The notes below the pieces were generated by a model, which was given only the letters and a program-made list of their open reading frames with translations, had not been told where the DNA came from and ran no database searches. From Paralvinella palmiformis (taxonomy: Eukaryota; Annelida; Polychaeta; Terebellida; Alvinellidae): a DNA stretch of 64,000 nt. A program made the position numbers and the translations under genes. This document shows positions 10,670-23,699 of the stretch, in pieces; positions within the stretch are counted from its first letter, which is position 1, and the number at the start of each line of letters is the position of its first letter. The stretch spans positions 920,501 through 984,500 of the forward strand of contig JAODUP010000269.1 in NCBI GenBank assembly GCA_025642065.1. Reading direction: 5' to 3'.

Positions 10670-12925
10670 GTGAGTATAACATTAACGCCTTCATGGTGTA
10701 ATCATCCCATTGTTGTTGGCGAGACGCTGTCTCTTCCCATCTATCTATACACAAGATGCTCTAATGACATCAGTAATTCAGGATCAATACGTTACGTGAA
10801 GCGCTACTCCGTGAAGCGTTGACCAACAAATGTTTCTGAACACCACGATAACTCTACCCGACATCCTACCACCCTTTCCCCCCGGCCCTTCGACCACCCC
10901 CCGCCGCCCCAACCCAGCCGACCTTCCTTCTGTAGCATCTAATTTGTCCATTCCTTCCGAGATCGGATTCTGCTGACGCGTCCCGGGTCGGACCCAGTGA
11001 GCTGCTATTGTTTATTGGTCATTAAATAATGTAACTCGTGACACTTGTTTTAGCTCAGCCATTAGTAATCATTGTTAGGTTCTGGGTTGGTCTATATACG
11101 GACACGTGTTCTGTTGTTGTCTTTTTAACTGGACTTTTGTCGGTAGGCGCTTTACCTCCCGTCACCATAAGATTAACTCCTCACTGTGCCCAATAGATCA
11201 CGATGTCCGAGTAGGTGTGTTTTTTTTTAAATTGTTGTTAGCCGGCGAAGGTCCTCATATGTGTGTGTGTGAGATGGTTTGTAATAATTTATCCAAAACC
11301 CTAATCCGGTGAAAGAACAACTGTGACTGTGAGGGGAGAAACTTTTTCTTGGGTAATCGAATAGAATAATTATCGATTAATTTCGGTCCATTCTCATTAA
11401 GGTGAACTGCTCGCATTAATAGCAAAAGAAAAAATGACATCGTGGAAGCATTGAAAATTGTTTCTCACAGATTGTAATATTGATCCTTTCCAGTTAGACA
11501 TTATTCAAAAATATTACACATCCTACGGATGTTTTATTTTATTAGTTCCATAAAAATGGTAGTTTTTTCTTCTAATAAATCAGGGGTGCGCGTAAGTAGA
11601 CTGGCATGGCCGATTGACTTCTGTGATTTGTATCCATTGCAAGTTATTGCATAATCAGCTGAGGTCTTCTTCGCGTTGACGAACTTCCATTGCTGATGGC
11701 TACTAGGCATTCAAAGAATCGACATGATTTATGCTGCAAAATATTGATTTCTATTATTTTTTCAAATGAATTCTTGAATGACTATTTTAATGTTTATTTC
11801 ATTAACTTACAGGGAAGTAATAAATTTCAGAATCAAAGCTCACTCATTGACATGTGTGCGTGTGCGTGCTGTAGAACATTTTATAGGGTGCACAATTTGA
11901 GTTTTATTGTTTAGTTTCGTACGTGAACACATCGCACACTGTTATACATTCATTACCGTCTTCAATTAGTAGAACAATACCTGGATAGTTTTTTCTTCAT
12001 TCTATGACAATTAGATGTATTAATAAATCAGCTAGAAATGAAAGTCCTTCATTGTGCTCATTCATGCATAATAAAAGTCAATCAAATCTCAGAGCTGTTT
12101 CATTCCTGAGTCACTCCATATTTCTCTAAACATGAAAGATTTCCATTTTGCTGTACTACACTATTGTGGTGTATGGATAATGGTGTATAAAATGCCCCAA
12201 AATTGTTATAATTGTATCAGATAAAACCTTAACAATGGTTGTGAGTTGGAACACAGATTGAGCAAATTTATTCTTTATCCACATTGTTATTTTGGTCACC
12301 ATCAATCTGTTAGATAAGCAGACGGGATAAATAGTATTGTGTTACATCTCATATTAGGTGTCATAATTGGTAATCAATATCAACTGATAGTGACAGTGTT
12401 TCTGATGTGTCAAAACACCAAAATATATGAAAATCATGTTTCATTTCAGGATTTGTCAGTCAACCTAACAAATAGTTATGCAGATAGATAGATAAATTGA
12501 TAGACAGAAAGATAGATAGATAGATAGATAGACAAACAAACAGACAGACAATTAAAGACTTGTGTCAGAATAGGAAATGTGTAGCTTGAAATCTAAAAAA
12601 CTGGTGGACGCGCGTGGGGTGATGCTCATGCCATTTTTAGACCAAGTTAACAGCAGGAGATTAAAATCCATTAATTCCACAGTATTATAAGGGAATATTT
12701 ATGGTTTCTAGTAACTAAGTTCTCTGTGCCGGTGCCTCATCCCACACTGCAACCCCCCCCCCCCACACACACACACATACATACACAATACTATTGTACT
12801 GACACCATTGTGTATCACTGGTTTGTGGATAGACCTGTACACCTTTTCTGTTATCAGTTTATTTAGGAGCATACTTCTTACAGTTACAATGTTACAATAA
12901 TTGTCACTCATACGCACACACACAC

Positions 12926-12958
<33 letters not shown>
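10670..12958. other. Gene-free stretch
   Basis: No supported exon. It contains a C-rich patch (10,857-10,920), a TG run near 11,260, a GATA/GACA array (about 12,484-12,552), a C run with CA (about 12,750-12,790) and an AT run (12,929-12,960). Confidence 0.45.
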
Positions 12959-12963
<5 letters not shown>

Positions 12964-13123
12964 TGGTTTTGTTAAGAAATAAAGTTGGGGGTCCAAGAAC
13001 AAAATACCAAGGTCAGATATTTGTAGACATCAAGAGCCTAAAGTGGCACAAAAGGCATTGGAAACAAAAGTAGCCAAGTAGCAGATCAAATGGTCCGGGT
13101 CCTGGCTTCTAACAAAATCACTA
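12959..13123. mobile_element. Small MITE with Tc1-like ends
   Basis: The left end CAGTGGTTTTGTTAAGAA at 12,961 is matched in inverse orientation by the right end near 13,105-13,121 (TTCTAACAAAATCACT). Both ends abut TA. CAGTG-type ends with a TA target are typical of Tc1/mariner elements. The element is about 160 bases with no ORF, so it would be non-autonomous. Its location inside AT repeats means the TA duplication itself cannot be verified. Confidence 0.6.
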
Positions 13124-13974
13124 TATATATAGTCACACACACATACAGACAGGTTTTAATCCTGGCAACTTTCCTCAATATATTAAGGGTATACTTTCCC
13201 ATATTGATGTTTTACTGTTGTTAAATTTTCTTGAGCTATTAGTGCACAATGTACAAGTGTCTGCCTACATTTAGATTTTTGCCAATCCTCATTAAAATGT
13301 GTTGTCGGTGGGAAGTGGTGTATTAGCTTCTATCAGAGACAATTACAATTTGTTGTTATTTCCTGGGCTCCAATCAATTTAAGATAGATTTTTACGTCAA
13401 CAAAATATCCAGGTGATCTGGATCACCGACATTCATTTTGGAGAAGGCAGAAAACTGGATGGTCGGTTTCTTTAATCACTATGAATCAGAGATCCCGAGG
13501 GATGTCGTGTGGTTCACTGGTTCTTAGAGTTAGTTAATCAGCCTGTCTTGCCATGTATCTGTCTGACCGTCTATCTTTATGGCTGTCTTATCAGCTGTCT
13601 ATATCGCTAGCTGTCTAGTTTATCATTGTATGCGGTTATTTTGCTGTCTATCTAACAGTCTTATCCACTGGTTTTATGTCTTGTTGACTGGCTGGCTGGC
13701 TGGCTATCCGTTTCACAAGCTATCTGTCTGCATGTCAGTCTGCCATATCTGACTGTTTTATTGTCTATTAGGTTAGATGGCTGAAGCCTCGTGGCTTGCA
13801 GACAAACTACTTGGTTTTCTAACTGAATCATTCAGTGAATGCCTTCATTTCGTTTAATCCAGTAAATCATCAATAATGCAGAAAAATAGAGAAAGACTCC
13901 TATTTTATGAATCGTAATGGCCATTTTAATTTATCTGTTGCTGGTAGATAAACGTGGCTTTCCTTTATTTGCAG
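13124..13974. other. Region just upstream of first UTP6 exon seen
   Basis: Probably intron. It holds a degenerate TCTG/TATC stretch (about 13,540-13,770) and ends in a polypyrimidine tract and CAG acceptor at 13,972-13,974. No other exon recognised. Confidence 0.5.
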
Positions 13975-16900
13975 AGAAAATGTGGAGTCTGTACATCCGG
14001 TTCCTTCTGACGGAGCTCACGAAGAAGTCATCCCGAAAACTCTGCGACAAAGTGAGTAGTCGTGTAAATCTTCCTAAAGTACATCTAGATTAAAACGGTG
14101 TCACCCACAAAAGATTAGTCCGCGATCCAAGAAAAGTCTCATAAAGCACGACCAGCGATCTGTGAGAAGTTTTACAAGCTTTGTGTGGGACGGCTTTTTG
14201 GGCTAAGAAAATCATCATCGAGGCAATGGAATCTCGATAATCCCCGGCTACAACTCTCCTTAAGCCTGACTGGTGTAACTGATACAGCATTATGTCATAC
14301 TTAGTCCCAAGCCGTGAACTGGGTGCCGCTTGGAGGATTGCTCTCTTTTCGACCAAAGGCTCAGTCTACTGACGAAGATGGAGCCTTTACTTGTGCCACT
14401 CGGACACGTCATACAGTGGAGATTGTTGCGTTGACCAGAATCGCGTTATGTGTTAGTTGTCGGATTTATTTCGCTCTGAGCTGACTGTTGATCCATACGG
14501 TATGAACATTTTCGGTGACTCGTAATGACAGCCGTTTTACTTGGTATGCTTCGTAAGCGGTTGTGATGACTTCTGAATTCATTGTTTGATAAACCGTAAA
14601 AAGATTTTATGAACTGGGCCCATATAAATGTTCAGCAGAGGGTCACTGGATTCAAACCTGGAGTTTTTGGCATACTAGTTCAACACTCTACTACTCAGCT
14701 TCTATTTGTACAAGTTTTCTCCTGTGTAAATTGTTGACAATAAATATTTTGTGGTTGAGGTTATTACTATAGTCATTCTAGGGCACCCCAGTAACAAAGT
14801 GGCTGGTGCACTCTACTGCAAACTTCCAGAACAGTGTTCAAATCTAACTAATCCGTGTGTTTGTGAGATGTTCCCCTAGAGTCACCTCTCAACCAACACC
14901 AAAGCTAAATGTACCTCCTCTGTAGTCATTCTGATAATGGGACATTGAAGTTGAACACACTATTCCAACGTCATACAGCCCTCTAAAATTCTTATACAAC
15001 TTCAAAATAACACTTTGGCTGCCACAAAAAACTCAAAATTTCAGGCTTCTAACACTGTTTGTACATGTATGTGAAATTTACAAGTAACTGAAATATATAT
15101 TAGCATCATTAATGGGCAATATTTAGAGAAAATGTCTGCATATTACATGACTGGTGTACCATTCACTGATATTGGTTCTTTCGAATAGTGTACTGTATCC
15201 CTCTGTCTCTGAGCCCCATGCGCTTATTAGAACATCTGTAGCATGTAGTTTCTGAAGACATTTTGGACCCAACTGTGTTATTTGTGGGATGTAGAGACTT
15301 AGATTTAATTTGGCTTTCATAAACTAATTAGATAATTTGCCGATTATGTTGCACATTTCAGCTAACAGACTTTAGGGGATTTCTTAACCTAATTCTCTTA
15401 CAATAAGGTGTGATGCTCGATAACACAATATTGTGCAGGTTCATAAGGCACTCAACCTTAGCCATAATTATAATTCACCATATGTTGACAGTGTTGGATT
15501 ACGATCTAAAATGGTTTGGTAAATGCTTGTAACTTGAATGATGTCATTGTACATGATCACATTATTAGATGTCTTGTTTGGGTGTTTTGTTGAACTGGGG
15601 GTAATCAACCAGGATCTCACTCCCTCCCTCTTTCTCTGTGTGTGTGTGTGTGTGTGTGTGTGGCGGGGGGGGGGGTGCATGTTAACAATCTTGCATGCTT
15701 ATTTCTGGGCCTACAGTGGCTAGATTGCCCAAAGCCCCCTCACCGTTCTAGGTATGGCTGTAGATGTTATTAAGCTTACTAACGCGTGGCTTTATTTTGT
15801 TATTAGTAATAAAGCCATGTCTTCTACTTTCAGAGAGCTGCTCTCCTCCTAATGACATTCCAGCATGCTGCTGATGAAGTCAAGTTGTCAGCTGAGCTCT
15901 ACTCAACATGGGTAAGTGATGACATCCGTCATGTTAACACATCATCGCACACCGAGTTGTCACTGTCACCAGACTACACTATGTAAGCAGTTATGGTGGA
16001 TCCTCATTCACTGTATATCATATAACACCAACCAAATCCCATCCCCTATGGACAGTAATATGTGAAAGGTATTTTGTGTTTTTGATCCACTTAGATTAGT
16101 GTACGGAATGCAGGCAAGGTCATATGATATCACTATGCCGTGTATTTTCTATCCATTTATCACTTTAACAAATTCTGATCATAAGAGAGAGATATTCCGT
16201 AATAGTTAATGGTAGCGCTAAGGAACCTCTCTGGAGACATTAGCTTAGCATTTTGCTTATATATTCAATAGCTGTTAGGTTGGCCTTTGATTTTAAAGTT
16301 TAGATAAATGTTTATCAACCAAAAGAACAATGGATGCATTATGCTTTGCCTTTATGATGTGTGATATTATATATTTCATTACTGGAGGGGGGAACAAAAA
16401 ACAAATAGCACAATATCCATTAGTCTATAATGCATTTTTTTACATAATCAGTAAATAGCCATATTATCCATCAACTCAATGACGAGTAGACTTAAATAGA
16501 TCTGGAAATGTTTTGTCTAAATTTGGTATATCATCAGCCAGGAATATAATAAGAGATCAGTGTACTCTGGGTTATACAATGGTGTATTGTTAACATCCTA
16601 GACACAAGACTCCTTTAACCAGAAAGTATTCTCTTACAACAATATTGTTTATTTGTGTCTGTGACTCATATTAGTTTGTCTTACTCTTAGCACACAGAGA
16701 CACATAAATGTCGTTTTGTGAAAGCTTTTTGGCTACTATAGTCATTACTTAATTTTTACTTTTACATTCTATATAGCTGATGTACTCATTATATTTCATT
16801 ATAGGGCTAATATATTGCTAGTATATACAGGGCTAGTATATTCATTACTCATTATATCTTACTCTTTTAAAAGATGGAACAAATAATTTTGTTTTTATTC

Positions 16901-19900
16901 AGTTCTGTTCTAATCTTAAATTAATTAATGTGTTTTTATAAATAATATATTATATAATAATAATGTTAAATTTATAGTAAAGTTAATAAAGAGTACCTAC
17001 AATTGTATTGGGGTCAATTCAGAAAAAGTTTACTTGTCAAATGTTCATTTTGCACAAAGTTTAATATTTCCATAATCAGTCACTCAGATCACCTGTTCAC
17101 ATTTTTACTTGTAACCATCATTTAAATAATTTAGTTTCAAAATCAATTTTGTGCTGATTATTCTTGTGATTTTATTTCCCATTCCATGTATGTATCATAT
17201 ATGTGTGTGGAATATAAAGTTGTTATATGTAACCAAGATGTATTTGTCACCATACATGTACATTATTTAGATATGTTTCTTCCATTCTAGATTATAAAAT
17301 TAAAATAAAGTGAACAAAACAAATAAGCTGTTGACCATTTTTCGGATTTTTAAGACAGATATATTTGTTTATCATTTTAGATCCAGATACTGATTTAAGC
17401 AAACATTTAATATCCACTACTTTCTTCATTTCATTAAACCCCTTAACTAAATGTTTTCATCAGATTTCCTGCATTTTTCACACATAATTACCTATGTCTC
17501 CTACCTATTTTCCAGTCTTCCCTGGCAACTGAGAATATTTTTAGTAAAATCGTTTTTCACAAAACAACTAATCAAGAATTAAGTGCCTTATTTCTCGTGT
17601 TGTGATGTAATGATCTCTGTGGTACCTAAAGTGGACTGGGACTAATTTATGTCGTTTCTTCGTGCGTGTTATGCGGCCAGTGTGAATTTCACTTTGCAAA
17701 ATATATTATGCATTGCAAGTGTTAGAACATAATGGAGATTTTGGTCATCTATCTGATCAATTATTTGCACTAAACAAGATTATGTAAAATGCATAATTCA
17801 GCATGCATCATGCTGGTCGTCTTTGTATCGTACTAACCCGATATAAACATTTGTTTTGTCTGGATTAGCGCCATGCATTATACTTGTGTAATCTGTGCGC
17901 TATAAAAGTGAGTCTTGTAGCGTCTGTCGAGTGAGTCTTGTAGCGTCTGTCGAGTGAGTCTTGTAGCGTCTGTCGAGTGAGTCTTGTAGCGTCTGTCGAG
18001 TGAGTCTTGTAGTGTCTGTCAGTGTCCTGTATAGTATGTCATCTAGGCTAGGGAGGGATGGTTGCACGTTATGAAGCTAGTTATCTATCATGCTGCTAAA
18101 TATAGTGAGTGTATGGTGTAAAATATAGCATGACAAGAGGTTAAAGTATTTTCAGATCAAGTGATAAACGATTGGCCAAATTGCCGTTGTACAGTGAACT
18201 ATTTATAGTCTGTCATTTTATATGTCTAGTCCATAACATTTATTAAATAGTACAGTGAATTTCAGGCCACTGTTTATATAGTGTTCTATCAGGATAAGCA
18301 TCTGTTTACATTACCCTTTTTTTGGAGGGGTAAAACATGTTTAATGATGTACATGGCATTGTGAGTGATGGGTGAGAGAAATTGCGAAAAGCATAGCCAT
18401 TAAATTAGATAAAATTAAGTCTAATTGAGAACGGTTTAAAGTTATTTAATCTGTCTATTTCTTGATGTGTCAAAAAGTCATGCGCAGGCCCACTTCCGCT
18501 TCGGAGTTTGTCATCCGATATTAAATATTGATTCAATTAATACATGCTCCTCGACACCTGACATTAATGGTGGTAAATAATTAACCTTTACGGAGTAGAA
18601 TGCGCAAGTAAGTGAGGCCCATGTCAACTAATATAGTAATATTCTCCAGCGAAATGTGTGCTACCCTCATGCGTCATGTTATTTGTTTATGATCGTGAAA
18701 TCACCCGACACCCAAGATCCTCAGTGGGCCAGCCTCGGACCGAACAACCAGTTAGGATAAATAGCGCCGTCATCTTTATACAATACATAGCTGCCTTGTT
18801 TATCTGTTACTAGTTCATAATCAGATAGCTTCGGTCTGGCTTTTGTTTTGTGGGAGATTTATTCCCCATTCGCTGATGGGCCACAGTTCCACTGAACCAC
18901 CGTGGACATTCGAGGTAATCTCACACCATGAGATTGCTATTAGCCAGGCACATAGTCAATACCTGAAAGCTTTATAAAGGAAGATGTCTGTGGTTTACGA
19001 GCAGCAACCTATAATACTTTCTAGGATTTGAGGCCGCTCCTCTGACACTAAATGCTCATCAAGCCACCACGATAAAGGACGGCGTCAAAGACGATTTTAT
19101 GGCAGAAGGACAAATGTACAAAGGAAGTCGACCAGCCATGTTATAGATATATTGCCCATCCCATGCTCCTAGCGACTATATGCCATACATAGCTAGTCGC
19201 TGATGTCATGGTCAGCCTCCGGTAACCTTATACCATACACGTTTATCCTCAAATGGAATGTTTCTGAGAGATAAGTTGACGCCTATCAACATGAAAGATG
19301 TCCAGGGTGGTATGAAACAGCTGGCAGATGGCAGCTGGATGGCAGGCGGGCAGTAGCAAGATCCTCTTTTAGTCCTGCTTAGAACATGAAGCAAGCACGC
19401 CCAGTGTTAAGGGCCTCACGCCAATCAAGCACATATTCCTTTATGGCTGTCATCAACCTGTGAGCCTGTTCAAGATGAATAGGGAACCCATGGTGTGAAG
19501 TGACATCTCACATTCCATCACTTATATGCCCACGTGTGGATGACTAGAAATACGTTCAGGCACTGAAATGGTTCATCATCAGCAATTATCACTGCAGACA
19601 TCTCACCTAAACACTGCCACACATATATCTGTAACATAAAAATGCTGTGATATAAATATTGTTCTAATGATACATGAAATATTAATGAATGGTACATCCA
19701 ATACCTGGGTATGTATTAATTGATTATCTCACAAGTGAATGGATTGTTGTTATCATAATGACAGAATTGGATAAATGAAAAGAATATGTTAGAACCTGTG
19801 TTCTAATCCACAGCAAATTGTGTTAACACAAACCGGCATTTACTGACATAGAGGGGTTAAGTGTACCAATACAAATGTTTACCGTGTATCCAAATAGCAT

Positions 19901-22900
19901 CTGGAAACTTCATATTATTGTGACAAGACTTTATTGTTTAGTTCTGTTAGATATATCCACTGTAGGGATATAATTTTAACTGGCAAGTTCCACTCAGGAG
20001 AGTTGATACAGCAGAATGCCGTACATCAAATAGGCATTTTTTGCCATTATAGTAATGCACCATGTTGATTATGGATGTCTATAGAGCCACTTAGCCATAC
20101 CCCGTCGTATAAACATCAATGATATGCGAGCACCATTTCACCTCAGCTGCAACATTCTTCCAACCCTTTCAGGTAGACGTACTTTGTCATGTTGGCCAAG
20201 TCGACGCGGTGCCCACCGCCTTCTGCCATGGTCTCGGCCAACACCCATCTAGTGTCATGCTGTGGCTTGTTAGGCTGCGATTTATTACAACGACCAATCG
20301 TGTTGTGGACGAGGTTACGGCTGTGATAGAACAGGCACTTAACAGTGTGGAGGAAAAGGTATTTATATACTGATTTTATTCTTCATTCAGTGAGCTTAAT
20401 ATCCTCCATTCATAGCCATAACTGGTTTGTTTATATGTCGGTAATTGTCTGCAAATAAGATGCTACTTTTTGTGTCTGTCAACGTGTTGTCGTTGTCTGT
20501 CAGTCATTAATTAATGTCTGTCAGTCATTGTATTATTATACTTTTTGTCATATTATTATCACCTGTTTTCATAATATTTTTATCTGTCAATCATTATAAT
20601 GTTATTACCCATCAATTGTCTCTTAAGCATTATATTGTTATTACGTGGCAAATGTCAGTCCTTGTGTTGTAGTTGTTCTTGTTGTTATTATTATTATTCA
20701 TCAATCATTATGTTGCTATTGTTTGTTAATCATTATAATGTTATTGCCTTTCAGTCCTTATTTAATTATTATCCTTTAATCATTATTTTCTCTGGTTTTC
20801 TTCATTGAGTTCCTCTTATTTATTTTTCTTGCTAATTTTATATTGTTATTTTATGTCAATCATCATATTATTGTCTGTCAGTTATGTATCATTAGTGTCT
20901 GTCAATAATCATATTATTTTTATTTGACAATAATTATTGTTATTATCTGTCAGTCATCATATTTTTACCATCTGTCAGTCAGTATATTGTTATTGTCTGT
21001 CAATCATCATAATCTTGTTGTTGGAGTCATTATATTATTATCATTTGTCGACCACTTTGTTTTTACCTGTCAATCAACAAGTTTGTATTCTCTCTTTCTC
21101 TCACTCACTCTCAAGCATGAACACACACACACACACAAATATATATATACACACACACACACGCACACCTCCGTGGTCTAACTGATAGCACATTGGACCA
21201 CAGATCACTACCACCTGAGTTCGAATCTTGGCGTGAGCATATCTGAAGGTTGTTTCATCTTTGACTTCACTTGTGCACAAAAGTGGCCGTAAAACATCAA
21301 TCAATCTTATATATATATATTTATATATATAAACCATTTTCATTCTCCAGGAGTCCTATCCATTATGGGAGTTAGCTTTATGTTGGGCCAAGTTACACTC
21401 TCCTGATTATGTTGACGTATTACTAAAGGTAAGTCAATTAGAAAAATATTATTTTGTTTAAAAAACTTTCTTATCATAATGTCACATTTATGGTGTCCAT
21501 GACTAGTCATAGCGTTTCAACCGTTATGGTGTGTGTGTCATAATGCTGCGCAAAAATGTCAAGAATAATAATAGTAGTAGTGTAAATAGTCACTAGAATG
21601 TGACATAACAATGATATCTCTAATTAACCATAATAATAATTATCATATGATTTACATATTAGCCAGTCTGGTTGATTTTAACATATAATATAGCATTTTG
21701 TGAACTAAATGTGTTTGGAGGAATTGTTTTAATCTTTTGTTTCCCTTTGATAACGTTTTAAAAAGACAATTTGTTGATGGAATAATTATAAATAAAGAGG
21801 TATTCATCTGAAGTCTGTTATATCATTATTTTCATATTAGAAGGGTGTCCTCAAGTGTCCTGAGGTTAGTGTCCCTCTTAAGAAAGATTACCTTGACTGG
21901 GTTCTCTTCAGCAAAGATGTGCATAGTATGAGAGAAATTTATAAAAGGTATGTAGTTTGTATGTATCGGAGAAATGGTTTATTGTGTGTGTGTGTGTGTC
22001 GTAATATAGTATACTATAAAATATATACACATTATCTTCAGTCTTTCTGGATCAGAGCCATTATCAATCGAATTCTTCCAGACATATATCAGCCTTGAGA
22101 AGTCACAGGTATGTAAACAACGTATTACATAACGACAATAATAATTAATATCTGGCATTGCATTGATTTGATATTTCTATATGAAGTTGAATATAATTAA
22201 ATGCATACATTTTTATATCACCCTTTATATGTTTACATACAGTTTGCTTGACAATATTTACTGATAAAAGAATGTTGATTGTGTTTCTATCCAGGCCAAG
22301 CCATCAATTAAAAGAATAAAACAAACTTATGAAGATGCTGTTCAGCATTATGGTAGTAATAGTGTAGGTAAGTATCTTAAATACTATAGCACGTCGACTA
22401 CAATAACCATGGTGGCTGTGATACTATGGATAGTAATGGAACAACGACTATGACAGCTGAATTAATAATAATATGTCTGTTGTAAGTGTCTCAGAAATAA
22501 ATGCTACAACTGACTATACAAGTGTCCCCTGTATTTTTAATAATAATTTTCCCAATCCCCCCAGATAGGGTGTTATTACAATGGATTAGGTCATTAGAGT
22601 AAGGTGTGTAGACTACTCTCACTACTGGAACTAAATAATTCAGTTATGTCTAGCTCTGGGGGTAGGGAGGGAGGGTAAATCATTTAAGATGGACATGATG
22701 GTACTTGTGACGGAAGGTAGTATTATCAAGAATAATAACAAGAACACCCACAGTTACTGTAAAACTGATAACAGTAGGAGATGTAATACTCCTGACAGTG
22801 AACTAATGAAATTCTGAAACAAGTTAAGAATTTATAGTAATAATAGTAACAATAATAATAATAGCCAAAATGGCAGTTTTTAACGTAGCTGGCAACCTAA

Positions 22901-23396
22901 AATAAGGGAAACGCATATGGTCTGTAATTTATAGCTTCCCCACGGAGACTAATTCTAAATAAATTTAGAATTTATAATATATGGCATGTTCGGTGGAGAA
23001 AACCTTGCCAGTTGCCTGGCTGGATGAAAAACTCCTCCTACTATAGTGCCACGGCCGAGGCGTGCGAACCTGCAACCTCCCACACAGAATAACCATAGTC
23101 ATAGGTAAATAGTCTCACGCTCTACCCATGTGGCCAACGACATGGAGGCTATGTTGTTGATGTTACTGTTGTCATCTGAGAAATAATATATCATAATATC
23201 TGATTGAAGACGAGTTGTTTTGTTTTTATTATGCACAGAGCTGTGGCTAGACTACATAAAGATGGAGATGACGCATCCGAAGGGCAAGCCACAAGAAGCT
23301 GGCCAGATTCACTGGAGGGCAATGAAGACTCTTAATGGTGAATTGATAGAGAAGTTTGTCACACTGTATACGCTGCTGCAGACAGGACATTTATAG
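13975..23396 (+). CDS. UTP6: UTP6, C-terminal exons (partial)
   Basis: U3 snoRNA-associated protein 6, a HAT-repeat component of the small-subunit processome that works in 18S pre-rRNA processing in the nucleolus. Eight exons: 13975-14051, 15834-15911, 20173-20358, 21351-21428, 21841-21947, 22042-22108, 22295-22367, 23239-23396 (stop TAG at 23394). Phases agree at every junction and together they encode about 274 residues. Recognisable family segments are EKMWSLYIRF in the first exon, KSLSGSEPLSIEFFQTYI across exons 5-6, and the ending LWLDYIKMEMTHPKG...QIHWRAMKTLNGE...LLQTGHL, which closely resembles the animal UTP6 C terminus. The family is usually about 600 residues, so roughly the first 330 are unaccounted for; they must lie upstream of the window, in exons I failed to see, or be lost. 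The first exon starts with a split glutamate codon, so it is internal. Confidence 0.93.
14775..14930 (+). repeat. tRNA-derived SINE, family C, in UTP6 intron
   Basis: AGTAACAAAGTGGCTGGTGC head, AGTGTTCAAATCTAAC at the B-box place, then TTTGTGAGATGTTCCCCTAG, in the same order as the copies near 2,988 and 9,070. Diverged copy. Confidence 0.5.
15640..15675. repeat. TG and G microsatellite
   Basis: A TG run (about 15,639-15,661) is followed by a G run (15,665-15,674), inside the first UTP6 intron seen. Confidence 0.85.
17909..18021. repeat. 23-bp minisatellite, five units
   Basis: Five head-to-tail units of GTGAGTCTTGTAGCGTCT plus GTCGA. The first four are identical and the fifth has one change (AGTGTC), so the array expanded recently. 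Every unit begins with a perfect GTGAGT, the 5' splice-site consensus, and lies in the sense orientation of the UTP6 intron. It is preceded directly by TATAAAAG. Confidence 0.9.
18380..18620. other. ATTA-rich patch in UTP6 intron
   Basis: A run of homeodomain-type core words (TTAAATTAG, TCTAATTG, GATTCAATTAATAC, AATAATTAACC) occurs in the large intron between exons 2 and 3. There is no repeat homology inside the window. This is compatible with a regulatory element but is base-composition evidence only. Confidence 0.2.
20470..21090. repeat. Degenerate TGTCTGTCA-ATCATTAT repeat
   Basis: Poorly conserved units of about 30-45 bases alternate TGTCTGTCAATCAT with ATATTGTTATTATT. The array begins about 110 bases after the third UTP6 exon and runs towards the fourth. 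Short ORFs seen here are by-products of the repeat. Confidence 0.7.
21110..21160. repeat. CA/TA microsatellite
   Basis: An ACAC run, an AT run and a second ACAC run directly precede the SINE A copy. Confidence 0.85.
21168..21304 (+). repeat. SINE family A with internal deletion
   Basis: Head and B-box are well kept (CCTCCGTGGTCTAACTGATAGC; GAGTTCGAATCTTGGCGTGA), and the body runs to TTTGACTTCACTT. It then jumps to GTGCACAAAAGTGGCCGTAA, lacking about 45 bases that the 45,380 copy has. It ends about 47 bases before UTP6 exon 4. Confidence 0.8.
22846..23142 (-). repeat. SINE family B, in last UTP6 intron
   Basis: Reverse of the 10,039 copy: ATT tail at the left as AATAATAATAAT, then AGCCAAAATGGC, GCAACCTAAAATAAG, GGAGAAAACCTTGCCAGTTG and the tRNA-like head at the right (ending CATGTGGCCA). 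About 95 bases separate it from the final UTP6 exon. Confidence 0.75.
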
Positions 23397-23683
23397 CATT
23401 AGCTGATCATAGATAGGATATCTCCATGTGTTCATTTGGGGGAGATAACATTATTCATCTGACATTGTGATAAATGTGCTGCATTTAGAAAGCTTGAACT
23501 ATGTCAATTTCTCACTATGTAAAATAACTGTTAAGTTGTAGAATCTGTTTTATGTTTGTTGGAAGCTGACGTTGGTGATGGTAACAGTTTGGATTAAAGA
23601 TTGGATTGATAAAAATAACGCTTCTGTTTAGAAAGTGAGCTGATTGTAATTGTTTTTTTTTTTTTAATGTAGGAATATTGAAT

Positions 23684-23694
23684 AATAAAATAAA
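23684..23694 (+). terminator. Poly(A) signals of UTP6
   Basis: Two overlapping AATAAA hexamers (23684-23689 and 23689-23694) occur about 290 bases after the UTP6 stop. This is a plausible 3' end; the cleavage site itself is not visible. Confidence 0.55.
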
Positions 23695-23699
23695 TATTT

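Noticed and set aside
10258..10822. Overlapping ORFs on both strands with repeated residues (ITGSDDKTI, MIKLSSLGV, MIVLSSLPV)
   Set aside because: They are readings of the 27-bp minisatellite and SINE B; open frames on both strands come from the lack of stops in the repeat unit.
15123..15320. 65-aa minus-strand ORF in a UTP6 intron
   Set aside because: No family similarity, antisense to an intron, AT-rich composition like its surroundings.
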